Assembly: GCF_013283365.1 (NCBI RefSeq)
Contig: NZ_WBYM01000005.1
Location: forward strand, 248,001 to 312,000
DNA length: 64,000 bases
From: Marinobacterium sp. xm-d-530
Lineage (GTDB): Bacteria > Pseudomonadota > Gammaproteobacteria > Pseudomonadales > Balneatricaceae
Direction of reading: 5' to 3'
A program made the position numbers and the translations under genes. Positions 49,084-59,423 of the stretch are shown here, in pieces. The notes beneath the pieces were generated by a model. It searched no databases and had not been told where the DNA came from. It saw only the letters and a program-made list of their open reading frames with translations. Each line of letters opens with the position of its first letter. Within the stretch, counting starts at the first letter, position 1.

Positions 49084-50702
49084 TGGACAGCCAAACCCTG
49101 CGACGAATACGTTCGAGCTTTCCTATCCTCAATACACGAGTTGATGGGAAACCCCTGATCTACTTCGATAACGGGGCTACCACTCAAAAACCGCGCGAAG
49201 TGATCGATGCAATAACTCAGTTTTATCGGAAAGAGAATGCCAATGTTCACCGTGCGGCTCACCACCTGAGCAGCCTAGCAACCGCACACTTTGAACAGGC
49301 TCGAGGTCAATTAGCACAGTTCATTAATGCTAAACCCAATGAAATTGTCTGGACTCGAGGTGCAACCGAAGGTCTCAATCTCGTCGCCGAGAGTTACCTA
49401 AGACCCATTCTCAAGGCAGGTGATCGCATTGTTATCGCTATCTCTGCTCATCACGCTGCGATTCTTCCGTTTCAGCGATTAGCGCAGCAGGTTGGCGCCC
49501 ACTTAGACGTCATCGAACTGACAGCGTCAGGTGAACTCAATTCAGATCAGTACCAAAGCTACCTTAAACTCAATCCAAAACTGGTGGTACTACCCCACGC
49601 CTCCAATGTCCTAGGCACCGTCTACCCCATTAAAGAGATGGTAAAACTGGCCAAGAGAGAGGGCCTAACGACTCTGATCGATGGGGCTCAAGCGGCACCG
49701 CACCTAGTCTTGGACATGCAGGATCTTGACGCTGATTTTTATGCGTTTTCGGGTCACAAGATGTTTGGTCCGACCGGTATTGGGGTTCTTTACGGGAAAG
49801 AGGCTCTGCTTAATGCGATGCCCCCTTGGCAAGTTGGCGGCGAGATGATTGAGTCGGTCAGCTTAACTGAGACCCAGTATGCCGAGGCGCCGCTGCGCTT
49901 TGAAGCGGGCACGCCCGATATTGCCGGCGCCATTGGATTGGCAGCTGCCGCTGAGTACCTAAACAATCTAGACCGTGCAGAGATAGAAGAGCACGAGCAG
50001 CAACTGACCAGTCACCTCTTGCAGGGACTCAAATCCATAGAGGGGATTAAAATACTCCCTGCTGGAGAGTTCAGCTTACCCATTGTGAGTTTCTATCATG
50101 AGACGATCAATGCCGACGACATAGCCGCTCAACTCGATGCACAGGGCATCGCTGTTCGTGCCGGTAGCCACTGCGCGCAACCGCTCATGCAGTCATTTGG
50201 ATTGCACTCTTCTGTGCGCATCTCTTTAGCGTTTTATAACACAATTGAAGAGCTAGACACTTGTATCGCCCTTTTGCGTTCACTCTGTAGCCATCAACCT
50301 GTGACGAGTGATGAGACATCGAATAGCGATTCAGCAAAGCTTTGGATAGAACAGGTTGAGCAAGCGAAAGATTGGCCAACACGACTGAATGCACTGATGA
50401 GTTTGGGATCAGTCTCAATAGACCCAAGCCTAAAGCGACCAGAAAATCTCGTCACCGGTTGTGCCAGTCAGACTTGGCTAAAACTGAGTAGTGAAAAGGG
50501 TTTTATTCAGTTCGATGGGTGCTCAGAGAGCCGTCAGATTACTGCTCTGATTCAGCTTTTTAAGCACCAGATTGATCAGGGATCCACTGTCGAACAGATC
50601 AAGACTTACCTAACGGACCTTGGCTTGGAAAGGCAGTTGAGTCGCACGCGTGGCAACGCCATTCAACGTTTGATTGAATGGCTAGAGTCTCACGACTCCT
50701 GA
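49083..50702 (+). CDS. SufS-SufE fusion: cysteine desulfurase with its sulfur acceptor
   Basis: 539 residues. Residues 1-405 are a full SufS/CsdA: PLP lysine K226 in FSGHKMFGP, catalytic C364 in RAGSHCAQP, the same numbering as E. coli SufS. Residues about 415-539 are a SufE/CsdE domain: DWPTRLNALMSLG, RPENLVTGCASQTWL with sulfur-accepting C460, and QLSRTRGNAIQRLIEWL at the end. Sulfur taken from cysteine can therefore pass between domains of one chain. An E in the usual EHHAN motif is Ala here (SAHHAA). No sufBCD genes are near. Its 3' end overlaps dnaQ, on the other strand, by 13 bases. Confidence 0.94.
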   Translation: MDSQTLRRIRSSFPILNTRVDGKPLIYFDNGATTQKPREVIDAITQFYRKENANVHRAAHHLSSLATAHFEQARGQLAQFINAKPNEIVWTRGATEGLNLVAESYLRPILKAGDRIVIAISAHHAAILPFQRLAQQVGAHLDVIELTASGELNSDQYQSYLKLNPKLVVLPHASNVLGTVYPIKEMVKLAKREGLTTLIDGAQAAPHLVLDMQDLDADFYAFSGHKMFGPTGIGVLYGKEALLNAMPPWQVGGEMIESVSLTETQYAEAPLRFEAGTPDIAGAIGLAAAAEYLNNLDRAEIEEHEQQLTSHLLQGLKSIEGIKILPAGEFSLPIVSFYHETINADDIAAQLDAQGIAVRAGSHCAQPLMQSFGLHSSVRISLAFYNTIEELDTCIALLRSLCSHQPVTSDETSNSDSAKLWIEQVEQAKDWPTRLNALMSLGSVSIDPSLKRPENLVTGCASQTWLKLSSEKGFIQFDGCSESRQITALIQLFKHQIDQGSTVEQIKTYLTDLGLERQLSRTRGNAIQRLIEWLESHDS

Positions 50703-51409
50703 GAAAGGTTTCGCCACACAGCGCCGTCTGATTTCTTATCCAGCATATCCAAAAAACGTTCGTGCTCAGTGAGGTCATCTTCACTCGCTTTCAACACTTT
50801 AAGACCAGAAACCTGTTCAGGAGTAAGGCGTCTGATTCGCTGTCCACCACCCTCTTCATCTTGCCCATCCACCGATAGACTCAAGGCGGTTTGACCACCC
50901 GTAATCGCCAAATAGACATCGGCTAGGATTTCAGAGTCGAGCAAGGCGCCGTGCAATTCACGGTGCGAGTTATCTATAAAGTACCGACGACAGAGAGCAT
51001 CTAGGTTGTTCTTCTGACCAGGGTGTTTTTTACGCGCTAAGGCTAAGCTGTCGGTAATCGTACAGAACTCTTCGATGCGCTCTTTAATCCCGTTGCGCTC
51101 AAACTCCTTATTAATGAAGCCGACATCGAACGACGCGTTATGGATGATCAGTTCGGCACCACGCACGTATTCAATGAATTCGTGCATCACAACATTGAAC
51201 TTAGGCTTGTCTGCCAAAAATTCATTGGTAATGCCGTGGACCTGCATCGCCTCAGCATCAACCTCACGATCGGGCAGAATGTATTGATGGTAGTTGTTAC
51301 CGGTTAAGCGGCGTGCCACCATCTCCACACAACCGATCTCGATGATGTTGTGACCCTCTTCGGGCTCAAGACCGGTGGTTTCAGTATCGAGTACAATTTG
51401 ACGACTCAT
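50690..51409 (-). CDS. dnaQ: DNA polymerase III epsilon subunit (3'-5' proofreading exonuclease)
   Basis: 239 residues. Exonuclease motifs: ExoI VLDTETTGLEPEEGH (D7, E9), ExoII HNASFDVGFIN, ExoIII HRELHGALLDSEILADVYL. A C-terminal tail binds the alpha subunit. It overlaps the rnhA stop by one base and converges on the Suf fusion with a 13-base overlap of coding sequences. Confidence 0.97.
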   Translation of the reverse strand: MSRQIVLDTETTGLEPEEGHNIIEIGCVEMVARRLTGNNYHQYILPDREVDAEAMQVHGITNEFLADKPKFNVVMHEFIEYVRGAELIIHNASFDVGFINKEFERNGIKERIEEFCTITDSLALARKKHPGQKNNLDALCRRYFIDNSHRELHGALLDSEILADVYLAITGGQTALSLSVDGQDEEGGGQRIRRLTPEQVSGLKVLKASEDDLTEHERFLDMLDKKSDGAVWRNLSQES

Positions 51410-51843
51410 TAGAGCTGTTCCTCATATCCGCGATTAGCCAACTGATCGGCTCGTTCATTACCTGGATCACCACTATGGCCCTTAACCCATCGCCACTCAA
51501 TGTCATGTTGTTGTGTCGCCTGATGAAGTCGCTGCCAAAGCTCGGCATTTTTAACCGGCTTGCCCTGGGAGTTTTTCCAATTTCGCTTCATCCAGCCGTG
51601 GATCCACTCTGTGATCCCTTTGCGCAGGTATTCCGAATCTGTATAAAGAATCACTTTAGAGGGTCGTTTTAAACACTCTAGCGATTCGATAGCCGCCATG
51701 ATCTCCATGCGATTATTGGTGGTTTCATGCTCCCCACCCCACATCTCTTTCTCAGCACCGCCATAACTTAATAGCGCACCCCAACCACCAGGCCCAGGAT
51801 TACCTTTACAGGCCCCGTCGGTATATATCTTGACTACTTTCAA
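51409..51843 (-). CDS. rnhA: Ribonuclease HI (TTG start)
   Basis: 144 residues. Catalytic acidic residues in [36 protein letters not shown] and [17 protein letters not shown]. No ATG is available near the conserved start: the first codon is TTG, in a TTGA overlap with the preceding methyltransferase stop, so translation is probably coupled. It degrades the RNA of RNA-DNA hybrids. Confidence 0.96.
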   Translation of the reverse strand: MKVVKIYTDGACKGNPGPGGWGALLSYGGAEKEMWGGEHETTNNRMEIMAAIESLECLKRPSKVILYTDSEYLRKGITEWIHGWMKRNWKNSQGKPVKNAELWQRLHQATQQHDIEWRWVKGHSGDPGNERADQLANRGYEEQL

Positions 51844-52607
51844 CTCTTATTTCGCCTTACACCAGCACTTGTTGCTTTAGATTCTATCACTTGTAACTTG
51901 CCAAGTAGACGACGATTCCACTGCGGTTGCAGTGGTGTGAGTCCCGCTACATCTTTTCTTGCTGTTATTGTGAACAGGTTGCCTGATTTAAACGGCAACG
52001 CCTTAATCACCTTGGCCACAGGCCTGATCCGTTGCCGCCACTGGTTACTCTCCAGAGGGTAGTTGAACTCTTTAGAGTCCCCACCTAAGGATGAGAGCTG
52101 CAGCAACTTAAACCAATCGCCTAAACGGTGTTGCGAGATAAATTGGGCACGCCAAGGGGCGCCCTGATTTCTCTTAAACTGTGAGTGCAACCCTAACCAG
52201 GAGGTCGGATTAAAACCCAACAAAATCAGATGACCACCAGGGCGAAGGATACGGGCCGCTTCACGAATAACTTGGTGTGGATCCGCAGAAAACTCATGAG
52301 CATGGTGCAATACCAAAATATCAATGACCGCCGACTGCACGGGCAGCTCTTCTGGCGTTGCAATTAGGGTTCGTTCTTCCATCCCTAGCTCAACTCTAGG
52401 AGCAACCAATACAGCGTGCTGAGCTCTGGCTGTATCACAGAGCCACTGACGACCGTCCAAAGTAACCTGTAATAGACGACTGCCCTGCACGGAGAGCAAT
52501 GCACGCTCGATCATCTGGCGCTCTTGTGCCAAAAACTGCTGCCCCAACTCTGAGTCGTACCAGGCTTGCAGTTCGCTGACTGCGTTCAAATCAGTCACAC
52601 TACTCAT
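51840..52607 (-). CDS. SAM-dependent methyltransferase (class I)
   Basis: 255 residues from ATG 52607, which has AAGGTG at proper spacing; a TTG five codons earlier is less likely. Methyltransf_11 traits: [37 protein letters not shown]. The glycine-rich motif I of typical SAM enzymes is weak, as in the YafS family found between gloB and rnhA. Substrate unknown. Divergent from gloB. Confidence 0.88.
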   Translation of the reverse strand: MSSVTDLNAVSELQAWYDSELGQQFLAQERQMIERALLSVQGSRLLQVTLDGRQWLCDTARAQHAVLVAPRVELGMEERTLIATPEELPVQSAVIDILVLHHAHEFSADPHQVIREAARILRPGGHLILLGFNPTSWLGLHSQFKRNQGAPWRAQFISQHRLGDWFKLLQLSSLGGDSKEFNYPLESNQWRQRIRPVAKVIKALPFKSGNLFTITARKDVAGLTPLQPQWNRRLLGKLQVIESKATSAGVRRNKS

Positions 52608-52686
52608 CGTTTTCACCTTCAAATGAGGTTCTCATTGATCTCTATTCTAGGTAACCTGAGGGGAAATTTCAGCCTCGGAGTTCAGG

Positions 52687-53460
52687 ATGTTTAAGCTAAC
52701 CCCATTACCCGCATTTGACGATAACTATATCTGGGTCATCGAATCACCTGATGACTCATCCATTGCCGTTGTCGATCCAGGTGATGCGGATGTGGTTGAA
52801 CAGCATCTGACTCAATCCAACAAAACATTGGCTGCTATCCTAGTCACCCATCACCACCGAGATCATACTGGCGGTGTTGACGCCTTGAATGCGCGATACT
52901 CAGTGCCTGTTTACGGCTCATCTGAGTCAAAGTTTCCTGGTGTAACACACCCTCTATCTGACGGAGACTCCATTGAGCTGTTTGGGGCGTCTCTATGTAT
53001 CAAAGCTGTCCCTGCACACACTCTGGATCATATCGCCTACTTAGTTAACGGCGATACACCGCAGCTGTTCTGTGGCGATACACTGTTTTTAGCTGGCTGC
53101 GGTCGCCTGTTTGAGGGAAGTGCAGATCAGATGCAAAAAGCAATGGACTACTTTGCAAGCCTACCGGATGCGACCGAGGTCTACTGTACGCATGAGTACT
53201 CTCTAGCCAACCTGGCCTTTGCCAAAGCCGCTGACCCAGAAAATAGTGACATCGACCAAGCGATCACTCGATGCGAACAGCTAAGATCCGATAACAGACC
53301 GACACTGCCAAGCAGCATCGGATTAGAACGCCAGATAAACCCCTACATGCGAACGCGTGAAGCGGCATTGATTCAAAGCGCCAGCCACTATTCTAACCAA
53401 ACACTCTCTGCTGGAGTCGAGACCTTGGCGGCACTGCGAGAATGGAAGAACAGCTTCTAA
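52687..53460 (+). CDS. gloB: Hydroxyacylglutathione hydrolase (glyoxalase II)
   Basis: 257 residues. Metallo-beta-lactamase fold with THHHRDH (H55, H57, D59, H60), HTLDHIAY, FCGDTLFLAGCGRLFEG, VYCTHEY and the C-terminal glutathione-binding domain with NPYMRTRE. It hydrolyses S-lactoylglutathione to D-lactate. Neighbourhood gloB-methyltransferase-rnhA-dnaQ is standard for the class. Confidence 0.97.
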   Translation: MFKLTPLPAFDDNYIWVIESPDDSSIAVVDPGDADVVEQHLTQSNKTLAAILVTHHHRDHTGGVDALNARYSVPVYGSSESKFPGVTHPLSDGDSIELFGASLCIKAVPAHTLDHIAYLVNGDTPQLFCGDTLFLAGCGRLFEGSADQMQKAMDYFASLPDATEVYCTHEYSLANLAFAKAADPENSDIDQAITRCEQLRSDNRPTLPSSIGLERQINPYMRTREAALIQSASHYSNQTLSAGVETLAALREWKNSF

Positions 53461-53581
53461 ATAGTGATCTATGAAGTGGACTTTTTATTCCTTAACAGAA
53501 AATTAATGAAATTGACCCAATAGCCCCTCACAGGTAGAATTGCGGCTTTAAATTTTCGGTATAAATGTCCAGAAAGGCACT

Positions 53582-55183
53582 ATGGCAAAGTTGAAATCGA
53601 CACTGATGGTTGGCGCCCTTGCGATCACACTCGCAGGCTGTCAGACCGTCGCGACACAACAGAGCGCACAGCAGAGTCCAACCGAGCCTGTCCAGGTGCT
53701 TGAGAGCGAGCCTGTTCTTGTTCAGCGTACCGAACCCAAAGTGAAGCCAGAGTGGGATGAAGCCCCGATTAAATCGGTACTTCTAGAACTTGAGAAAGAT
53801 CCAAAGAAAGCAGACTTGTGGGAAATAACCCGCAACAACATGCGACTCAACCACAACCTGGACAAAAAGGTCGTTCAACAGCATATCGATTGGTATGTTG
53901 AGCACGACAAATATTTGAACCGCTTAACAGGCCGCGCCTCTCGTTACTACCACTTTGTACTGCATGAAGTGATCAAACGTGGCATGCCGGCAGAGATCGC
54001 TCTAATACCAGCAGTAGAGTCCTCTTACGACCCATTTGCCAAATCACCGGCTAAAGCGTCTGGAGCATGGCAGTTCATGCCAGCAACCGGCGATCATTTC
54101 GGTCTTAAACGTAACTGGTGGTACGACGGTCGACGCGACATTGTTGCATCAACGCATGCGGCATTGAACTACCTAGAGTATCTGCACGACTACCTCGATG
54201 GGGATTGGTTGTTGGCCATGGCCGCTTACAACGCCGGTGAGGGAACCGTAGGTCGTGCAGTTAAACGCAATAAAAAAGCCGGCAAGCCAACCGATTTTTG
54301 GAATCTAAAACTGCCGCGTGAGACTCGCCACTACGTCCCTAAAATTCTAGCGATCTCTGAGGTGTTCAAAAACCCCGAGAAGCATGGTCTTGCTTTAGCA
54401 CCTCTTGCAGACAAACCCTATTTTGAAATCGTCGATACTGGGGGGCAGATTGATCTGTCACGCGCTGCTGAGTTGAGCGGAGTGGAACTGGATGAGATCT
54501 ACAGGCTCAACGCGGGATTTTCACAATGGGCTACGGACCCAGAAGGCCCGCACCAGCTATTGGTTCCGGTTGATAACGCGGCGCGCTTTAAAACCGAACT
54601 AGCATCACTCGCCCCTTCAGACAGAATCAACTGGGCTCGTTACGAAGTTAAGCCTGGCGATAGCTTATCGGTCATCGCTAAGCGCTTTAACACAAACATT
54701 TCGACCATTCAGACCTCGAATGATTTGAAAAGTTCTCTGATTCGCGTTGGCCAATCTCTATTGATCCCATCAGCGCTGGTTGATGCCAGCCAGTACCGCT
54801 TGAGTGATACGCAACGTCGCACCGCCAGTATCCGCAAGAGCGCACCCGCAGGCAGTAAAAAGATTCTTCACACGGTTAAATCCGGTGATTCGCTCTGGAA
54901 AATTGCGAAAATCTACGGCGTTGATCACAAGTCGATCGCTCGCTGGAACAACTTTGGCACCTCTAAGACGCTTAAAATTGGTGAGCGTTTAGCGATTTTC
55001 AAAGCCGATGCTCAAGCCTCTTCAACTGCACAGTACTTGGTCCGCAAGGGTGATAACCTCAGCGTCATTGCGCAGCGCCACAACATCAGTGTTCAGCAAC
55101 TGCTTAAATGGAACGACATCAGCATCGATACCCTATTGATGCCAGGCCAACCCCTTCGCGTTAAACAACCTGAGCAGGGCTAA
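53582..55183 (+). CDS. mltD: Membrane-bound lytic murein transglycosylase D with three LysM domains
   Basis: 533 residues. Lipoprotein signal with Cys20 in ITLAGC; SLT catalytic domain with Glu146 in IPAVESSYDP, then SGAWQFMPATGDHFGL and AAYNAGEGTVGRAV; LysM modules at about 355-397 (YEVKPGDSLSVIAKRF), 431-473 (HTVKSGDSLWKIAK) and 486-530 (YLVRKGDNLSVIAQ). It cleaves peptidoglycan glycan strands with anhydro-sugar formation; the LysM domains bind glycan. Confidence 0.96.
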   Translation: MAKLKSTLMVGALAITLAGCQTVATQQSAQQSPTEPVQVLESEPVLVQRTEPKVKPEWDEAPIKSVLLELEKDPKKADLWEITRNNMRLNHNLDKKVVQQHIDWYVEHDKYLNRLTGRASRYYHFVLHEVIKRGMPAEIALIPAVESSYDPFAKSPAKASGAWQFMPATGDHFGLKRNWWYDGRRDIVASTHAALNYLEYLHDYLDGDWLLAMAAYNAGEGTVGRAVKRNKKAGKPTDFWNLKLPRETRHYVPKILAISEVFKNPEKHGLALAPLADKPYFEIVDTGGQIDLSRAAELSGVELDEIYRLNAGFSQWATDPEGPHQLLVPVDNAARFKTELASLAPSDRINWARYEVKPGDSLSVIAKRFNTNISTIQTSNDLKSSLIRVGQSLLIPSALVDASQYRLSDTQRRTASIRKSAPAGSKKILHTVKSGDSLWKIAKIYGVDHKSIARWNNFGTSKTLKIGERLAIFKADAQASSTAQYLVRKGDNLSVIAQRHNISVQQLLKWNDISIDTLLMPGQPLRVKQPEQG

Positions 55184-55431
55184 TGGATACTTTAGGCATT
55201 GCAATCATCGTAATCTCGGTGGTTCTAGCTGTGTTCTTCAAAGTAGTTGTGATGAAACGCATCCGCGAATGGGTTGATCAAGACCTCATTCGCAGTCTCT
55301 CGATGGGCGATCAAATCAAGCTGACTAAGCTGATGGAGTTGGATCAGCAGCTTAAAAGCCAAGAGACGCCTCGTGGCGAACGTCATCAGCAACTGGAAAA
55401 GCTTGCTGAGTCACTCAATTCAACAAAATAA
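55183..55431 (+). CDS. Small single-pass membrane protein of unknown function
   Basis: 82 residues. A TM helix at about 4-23, then a charged helix (RIREWVDQDLIRSLSMGDQIK and onward) predicted as an amphipathic or coiled segment. Its ATG is directly behind the mltD end (TAATG overlap), so it is probably translationally coupled to mltD. Family not recognised. Confidence 0.75.
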   Translation: MDTLGIAIIVISVVLAVFFKVVVMKRIREWVDQDLIRSLSMGDQIKLTKLMELDQQLKSQETPRGERHQQLEKLAESLNSTK

Positions 55432-55500
55432 GTTGAATTTTTAACCCTAGCACCCTATTTCTAACGTATAGTTTTATAAACTGTTTCGTTGGAGGTTTCC

Positions 55501-57303
55501 GTGGCTTTGGGTTCTATTCAAAAAAATTCCATAAAAAAAATAGGCGCCATTCTCTCATTCGCCGTTGCACTGACGGCTCATGCCAGTGTCGAGTCTTCGC
55601 ACGGGATCGCGATGCACGGCGACCTGAAATACGATGCAGGGTTTAGTCATTTTGAGTACGTTAACCCAGAAGCACCTAAAGGCGGAGTTTTTAAACAGGC
55701 CGCCAACGGCACTTTTGATAGCTTTAACCCTTTTATTATCAAAGGCACAGCAGCGGATGGTACCGGATTAACCTTTGACACCCTGATGGCTCGCTCTTAC
55801 GACGAACCCTTCACTCAGTACGGCTTACTAGCCGAAGCGGTCCGTATGCCTGAATCCAGAGCCTGGGTTGAGTTTGATCTTCGTAAGCAGGCACGTTTCA
55901 GCGATGGTACCCCTGTGACAGCAATCGATGTCATCGAGACCTTCAGACTATTGCGTGAACAGGGCTCACCCTTCTACAAAGCTTACTACCGCGACATCCG
56001 TTCAATCACCGCTATTACAGACCATACTGTCCGTTTTGAGTTTGGCAGTGAAGAGAACCGCGAATTGCCATTGATCATTGGCGAGGTCCCTATTCTCTCT
56101 GCGAACTATTGGAAAGAACGAGACTTCACCAAGCCTTCGCTGGACCCTATCTTGGGTTCAGGGCCCTACGTTGTAGACTCTTTTGAAGCGGGTAGAACCA
56201 TTACCTACAAGCGCAACCCAGATTATTGGGGAACCGACCTTCCGGTTAACCGCGGTCGCTACAACTTTGATGCCATGCAGTTTGATTACTACCGTGACAG
56301 CACCGTCGCACTGGAGGCATTCAAAGCTGAAGAGTATGACTTTAGAGAGGAGAACTCCTCTAAAAACTGGGCGACCAGCTATACGGGCCCGGCATTTGAT
56401 GAGGGTCGTATTAAGAAGGAGCTGATTGCTGATGCCAACCCGGCTGGTATGCAAGCCTTTATCATGAATACGCGCCTCGACAAGTTCAGTGATCCTCGTG
56501 TTCGATCAGCCATCGCACACGGCTTCGATTTTGAGTGGACCAATGCCAACCTGTTTTACAGCGCATACACTCGCAGTCACAGTTTCTTCTCTAATTCAGA
56601 GATGGCCGCCACTGAACTACCCAGTGAAAAAGAGTTGGCCATTTTAGAGCCGTTCAGAGGCCAGATTCCGGATGAGGTGTTTACAACCGTTTACCAAGCG
56701 CCAACCACCAAAGGGGATGGGCGCAACCGAACTCAACTTCGCACAGCACTTAAACTTTTAAAAGAGGCTGGCTGGACACTAAAAGATGGCAAATTGGTTA
56801 ATGATGCCGGAGATTCATTCAATTTCGAAATACTACTGGTGCAAAAGGATTTTGAACGCGTCGTTGCACCCTTTATTCAAAATCTAGAGAAACTGGGGAT
56901 GCAGGTCAGCATCCGCATCGTTGATGTATCCCAGTATATTAATCGTCTTCGTTCAACTGACTTCGACATGATCGTCGGCAGCTTTGGACAGAGCAGCTCA
57001 CCAGGCAATGAGCAGCGCGAATTTTGGGGATCGGAAGCCGCCGATCAACCCGGTAGCAGAAATCTAATCGGCATCAAAGATCCCGCGATTGATCAGTTAG
57101 TGGAGCTTCTGATTCAAGCTCCGGATCGTGAGCAGCTTGTGCTGCGTGCTCGAGCACTGGATCGAGTATTGCAGTGGAACCATTTTGTGGTGCCTCAGTT
57201 CCACATCGACTCACACCGTGTCGCCTACTGGGATAAATTTGAGTTACCTGCGATTCGCCCCACCTACACCATTGGACTGGATACCTGGTGGGCTAAGCCA
57301 TAA
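55501..57303 (+). CDS. yejA: Peptide ABC transporter, periplasmic binding protein YejA
   Basis: 600 residues from GTG 55501, selected for GGAGG at five bases; a TTG four codons upstream overlaps the ribosome site. Signal peptide at about 10-32 (cleavage near AHASVE). SBP family 5 features: [55 protein letters not shown]. YejABEF-type systems import peptides (microcin C in E. coli, host-defence peptides in some pathogens). First gene of the operon. Confidence 0.95.
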   Translation: MALGSIQKNSIKKIGAILSFAVALTAHASVESSHGIAMHGDLKYDAGFSHFEYVNPEAPKGGVFKQAANGTFDSFNPFIIKGTAADGTGLTFDTLMARSYDEPFTQYGLLAEAVRMPESRAWVEFDLRKQARFSDGTPVTAIDVIETFRLLREQGSPFYKAYYRDIRSITAITDHTVRFEFGSEENRELPLIIGEVPILSANYWKERDFTKPSLDPILGSGPYVVDSFEAGRTITYKRNPDYWGTDLPVNRGRYNFDAMQFDYYRDSTVALEAFKAEEYDFREENSSKNWATSYTGPAFDEGRIKKELIADANPAGMQAFIMNTRLDKFSDPRVRSAIAHGFDFEWTNANLFYSAYTRSHSFFSNSEMAATELPSEKELAILEPFRGQIPDEVFTTVYQAPTTKGDGRNRTQLRTALKLLKEAGWTLKDGKLVNDAGDSFNFEILLVQKDFERVVAPFIQNLEKLGMQVSIRIVDVSQYINRLRSTDFDMIVGSFGQSSSPGNEQREFWGSEAADQPGSRNLIGIKDPAIDQLVELLIQAPDREQLVLRARALDRVLQWNHFVVPQFHIDSHRVAYWDKFELPAIRPTYTIGLDTWWAKP

Positions 57304-58394
57304 TGGCAGCGTACATTGTTCGACGATTACTGCTCATGATACCGACGCTGTTCGGTATCTTGCTGTTGAACTTCCTAATTATTCAACTGGCGCCTGGTGG
57401 ACCGGTTGAACAAGCTCTCGCTCACCTACAGGGTTTTTCGGTTGATGCGACCAGTCGTATTGGTTCAGGAGAGCGTTCAGATATCAGCGCCGATGCACAA
57501 GGCGGCGATTCAAAATATCGGGGTGCCCAAGGCATGGACCCCGCACTGGTTGCTGAGATCGAACAACTCTATGGCTTTGACAAGCCGGCCCATGAGCGGT
57601 TTTTTAAGATGCTGACAGACTATCTAACCTTCGATTTTGGCCGTAGTTTTTTCAGTGATAAACCGGTGGTTGATCTGATTATCGAAAAGATGCCTGTCTC
57701 GATCTCTCTTGGGCTATGGACCACACTGATCACCTACCTAGTCTCCATTCCTTTAGGCATTCGAAAAGCGGTTCGAGATGGCTCCCCTTTTGATATCTGG
57801 AGTTCCAGCATCATCATTGTTGGCTACGCGATCCCAAACTTCTTGTTTGCTATTTTACTGATCGTACTATTTGCCGGCGGCACCTACTTTGAGTGGTTTC
57901 CGTTGCGAGGCTTAACTTCACCCGGATTTGAAGAGATGACTCTGATCGAAAAAATCGGGGATTACTTCTGGCACCTTGCTCTACCAATCCTAGCGTCCGT
58001 TATTTCCAGCTTCGCAACGCTGACCATGCTGACTAAAAACACCTTCCTTGATGAGATCCATAAGCAGTATGCACTGACCGCTCGGGCTAAGGGTTTAACC
58101 GAGCATCAGGTTCTTTACGGCCATGTATTCCGAAATGCCATGCTACTGATCATAGCGGGTATGCCTGCTGCATTGATTGGTATTTTCTTCACAGGATCGA
58201 TGTTGATTGAGGTGATCTTCTCACTGGATGGTTTAGGGCTGCTTGGCTATGAGGCGGTTATCAACCGAGATTACCCTGTTATTTTCGGTACGCTCTACAT
58301 CTTCACCCTAGTGGGGCTTCTATTAAAGCTGGTATCAGACATCACCTATACCCTTGTCGATCCTCGTATCGATTTTGAGAGTCGAGAGGGTTAA
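57303..58394 (+). CDS. yejB: Peptide ABC transporter permease YejB
   Basis: 363 residues. Six TM helices; first helix [21 protein letters not shown], the long periplasmic loop, and the EAA-loop [29 protein letters not shown] that docks with the ATPase. Overlaps yejA by one base (TAATG). Confidence 0.96.
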   Translation: MAAYIVRRLLLMIPTLFGILLLNFLIIQLAPGGPVEQALAHLQGFSVDATSRIGSGERSDISADAQGGDSKYRGAQGMDPALVAEIEQLYGFDKPAHERFFKMLTDYLTFDFGRSFFSDKPVVDLIIEKMPVSISLGLWTTLITYLVSIPLGIRKAVRDGSPFDIWSSSIIIVGYAIPNFLFAILLIVLFAGGTYFEWFPLRGLTSPGFEEMTLIEKIGDYFWHLALPILASVISSFATLTMLTKNTFLDEIHKQYALTARAKGLTEHQVLYGHVFRNAMLLIIAGMPAALIGIFFTGSMLIEVIFSLDGLGLLGYEAVINRDYPVIFGTLYIFTLVGLLLKLVSDITYTLVDPRIDFESREG

Positions 58395-58397
58395 ACG

Positions 58398-59423
58398 ATG
58401 GCATCACCCATTACTCAGCGACGCATTGCACAGTTTAAAAGCAACCGACGAGCCTACTACTCGTTTTGGATCTTTATGTTGCTGTTTACCCTGTCGCTCT
58501 TTGCTGAATTGATCGCAAATGACAAACCGATCCTAATCAAAACGGATCAAGGGCTGTTCTATCCGTTAATGGAAAACTATACAGAGACCGATTTTGGCGG
58601 TGACTTTGATGCACCGGTCGACTACCGCGATCCCTATATTACTGAACTGATTGAGGAGCAAAACGGCACTCTATGGTGGCCCGTTATCCCGTTCAGCTAC
58701 GACACAATCAATTTTAACTTGGACCAACCGGCCCCCTCTCCGCCTACTACCGACAACTGGTTAGGCACTGATGACCAGGGGCGTGATGTCGCGGCAAGAT
58801 TGATCTACGGTTTTCGTATCTCGATACTGTTTGCCACGGTCCTGACCCTTGCCAGCTCAGTTATTGGCGTTGTGGCGGGTGCTTTACAGGGGTATTACGG
58901 AGGCAAGGTCGATCTATTGATGCAGCGTTTCATTGAGATCTGGTCCGGTCTGCCGGTTCTCTTCCTATTGATCATTCTAGCCAGCCTAGTGGAGCCTAAT
59001 TTCTGGTGGTTGCTAGGGATTATGTTGCTCTTCTCATGGATGAATTTGGTGGATGTGGTGCGCGCTGAATTCTTGCGTGCACGCAACCTAGAGTATGTCA
59101 GAGCAGCAAGGGCTCTAGGGCAACCGAACTCAGTCATCATGTTTAAGCATGTCCTTCCCAATGCTATGGTTGCGACTCTGACGTTTATGCCCTTCATCTT
59201 TAATGGTGCACTGGTGACATTAACCGCGCTCGACTTTCTTGGCTTTGGCCTACCACCCGGTTCGCCATCCTTAGGTGAACTTGTGGCACAGGGCAAAGAG
59301 AATCTTCATGCACCTTGGTTAGGTGTGACCGCTTTCTTATCACTCTCTATCATGCTGACGTTACTGATCTTTATTGGTGAAGGTGTTCGTGACGCGTTTG
59401 ATCCCAGGAAACAGAGCCGATGA
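58398..59423 (+). CDS. yejE: Peptide ABC transporter permease YejE
   Basis: 341 residues. Long N-terminal extension with one TM (about 18-40), then the BPD_transp_1 domain, DNWLGTDDQGRDVAARLIYGFRISI and an EAA-loop in EYVRAARALGQPNSVIMFKHVLPNA. YejE length is typical. Its stop overlaps the yejF start by four bases (ATGA). Confidence 0.96.
   Translation: MASPITQRRIAQFKSNRRAYYSFWIFMLLFTLSLFAELIANDKPILIKTDQGLFYPLMENYTETDFGGDFDAPVDYRDPYITELIEEQNGTLWWPVIPFSYDTINFNLDQPAPSPPTTDNWLGTDDQGRDVAARLIYGFRISILFATVLTLASSVIGVVAGALQGYYGGKVDLLMQRFIEIWSGLPVLFLLIILASLVEPNFWWLLGIMLLFSWMNLVDVVRAEFLRARNLEYVRAARALGQPNSVIMFKHVLPNAMVATLTFMPFIFNGALVTLTALDFLGFGLPPGSPSLGELVAQGKENLHAPWLGVTAFLSLSIMLTLLIFIGEGVRDAFDPRKQSR

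Noticed and set aside
55489-55500. TTG 55489 as the start of yejA
   Set aside because: It overlaps the GGAGG ribosome site; GTG 55501 is at normal spacing and begins the signal peptide region.
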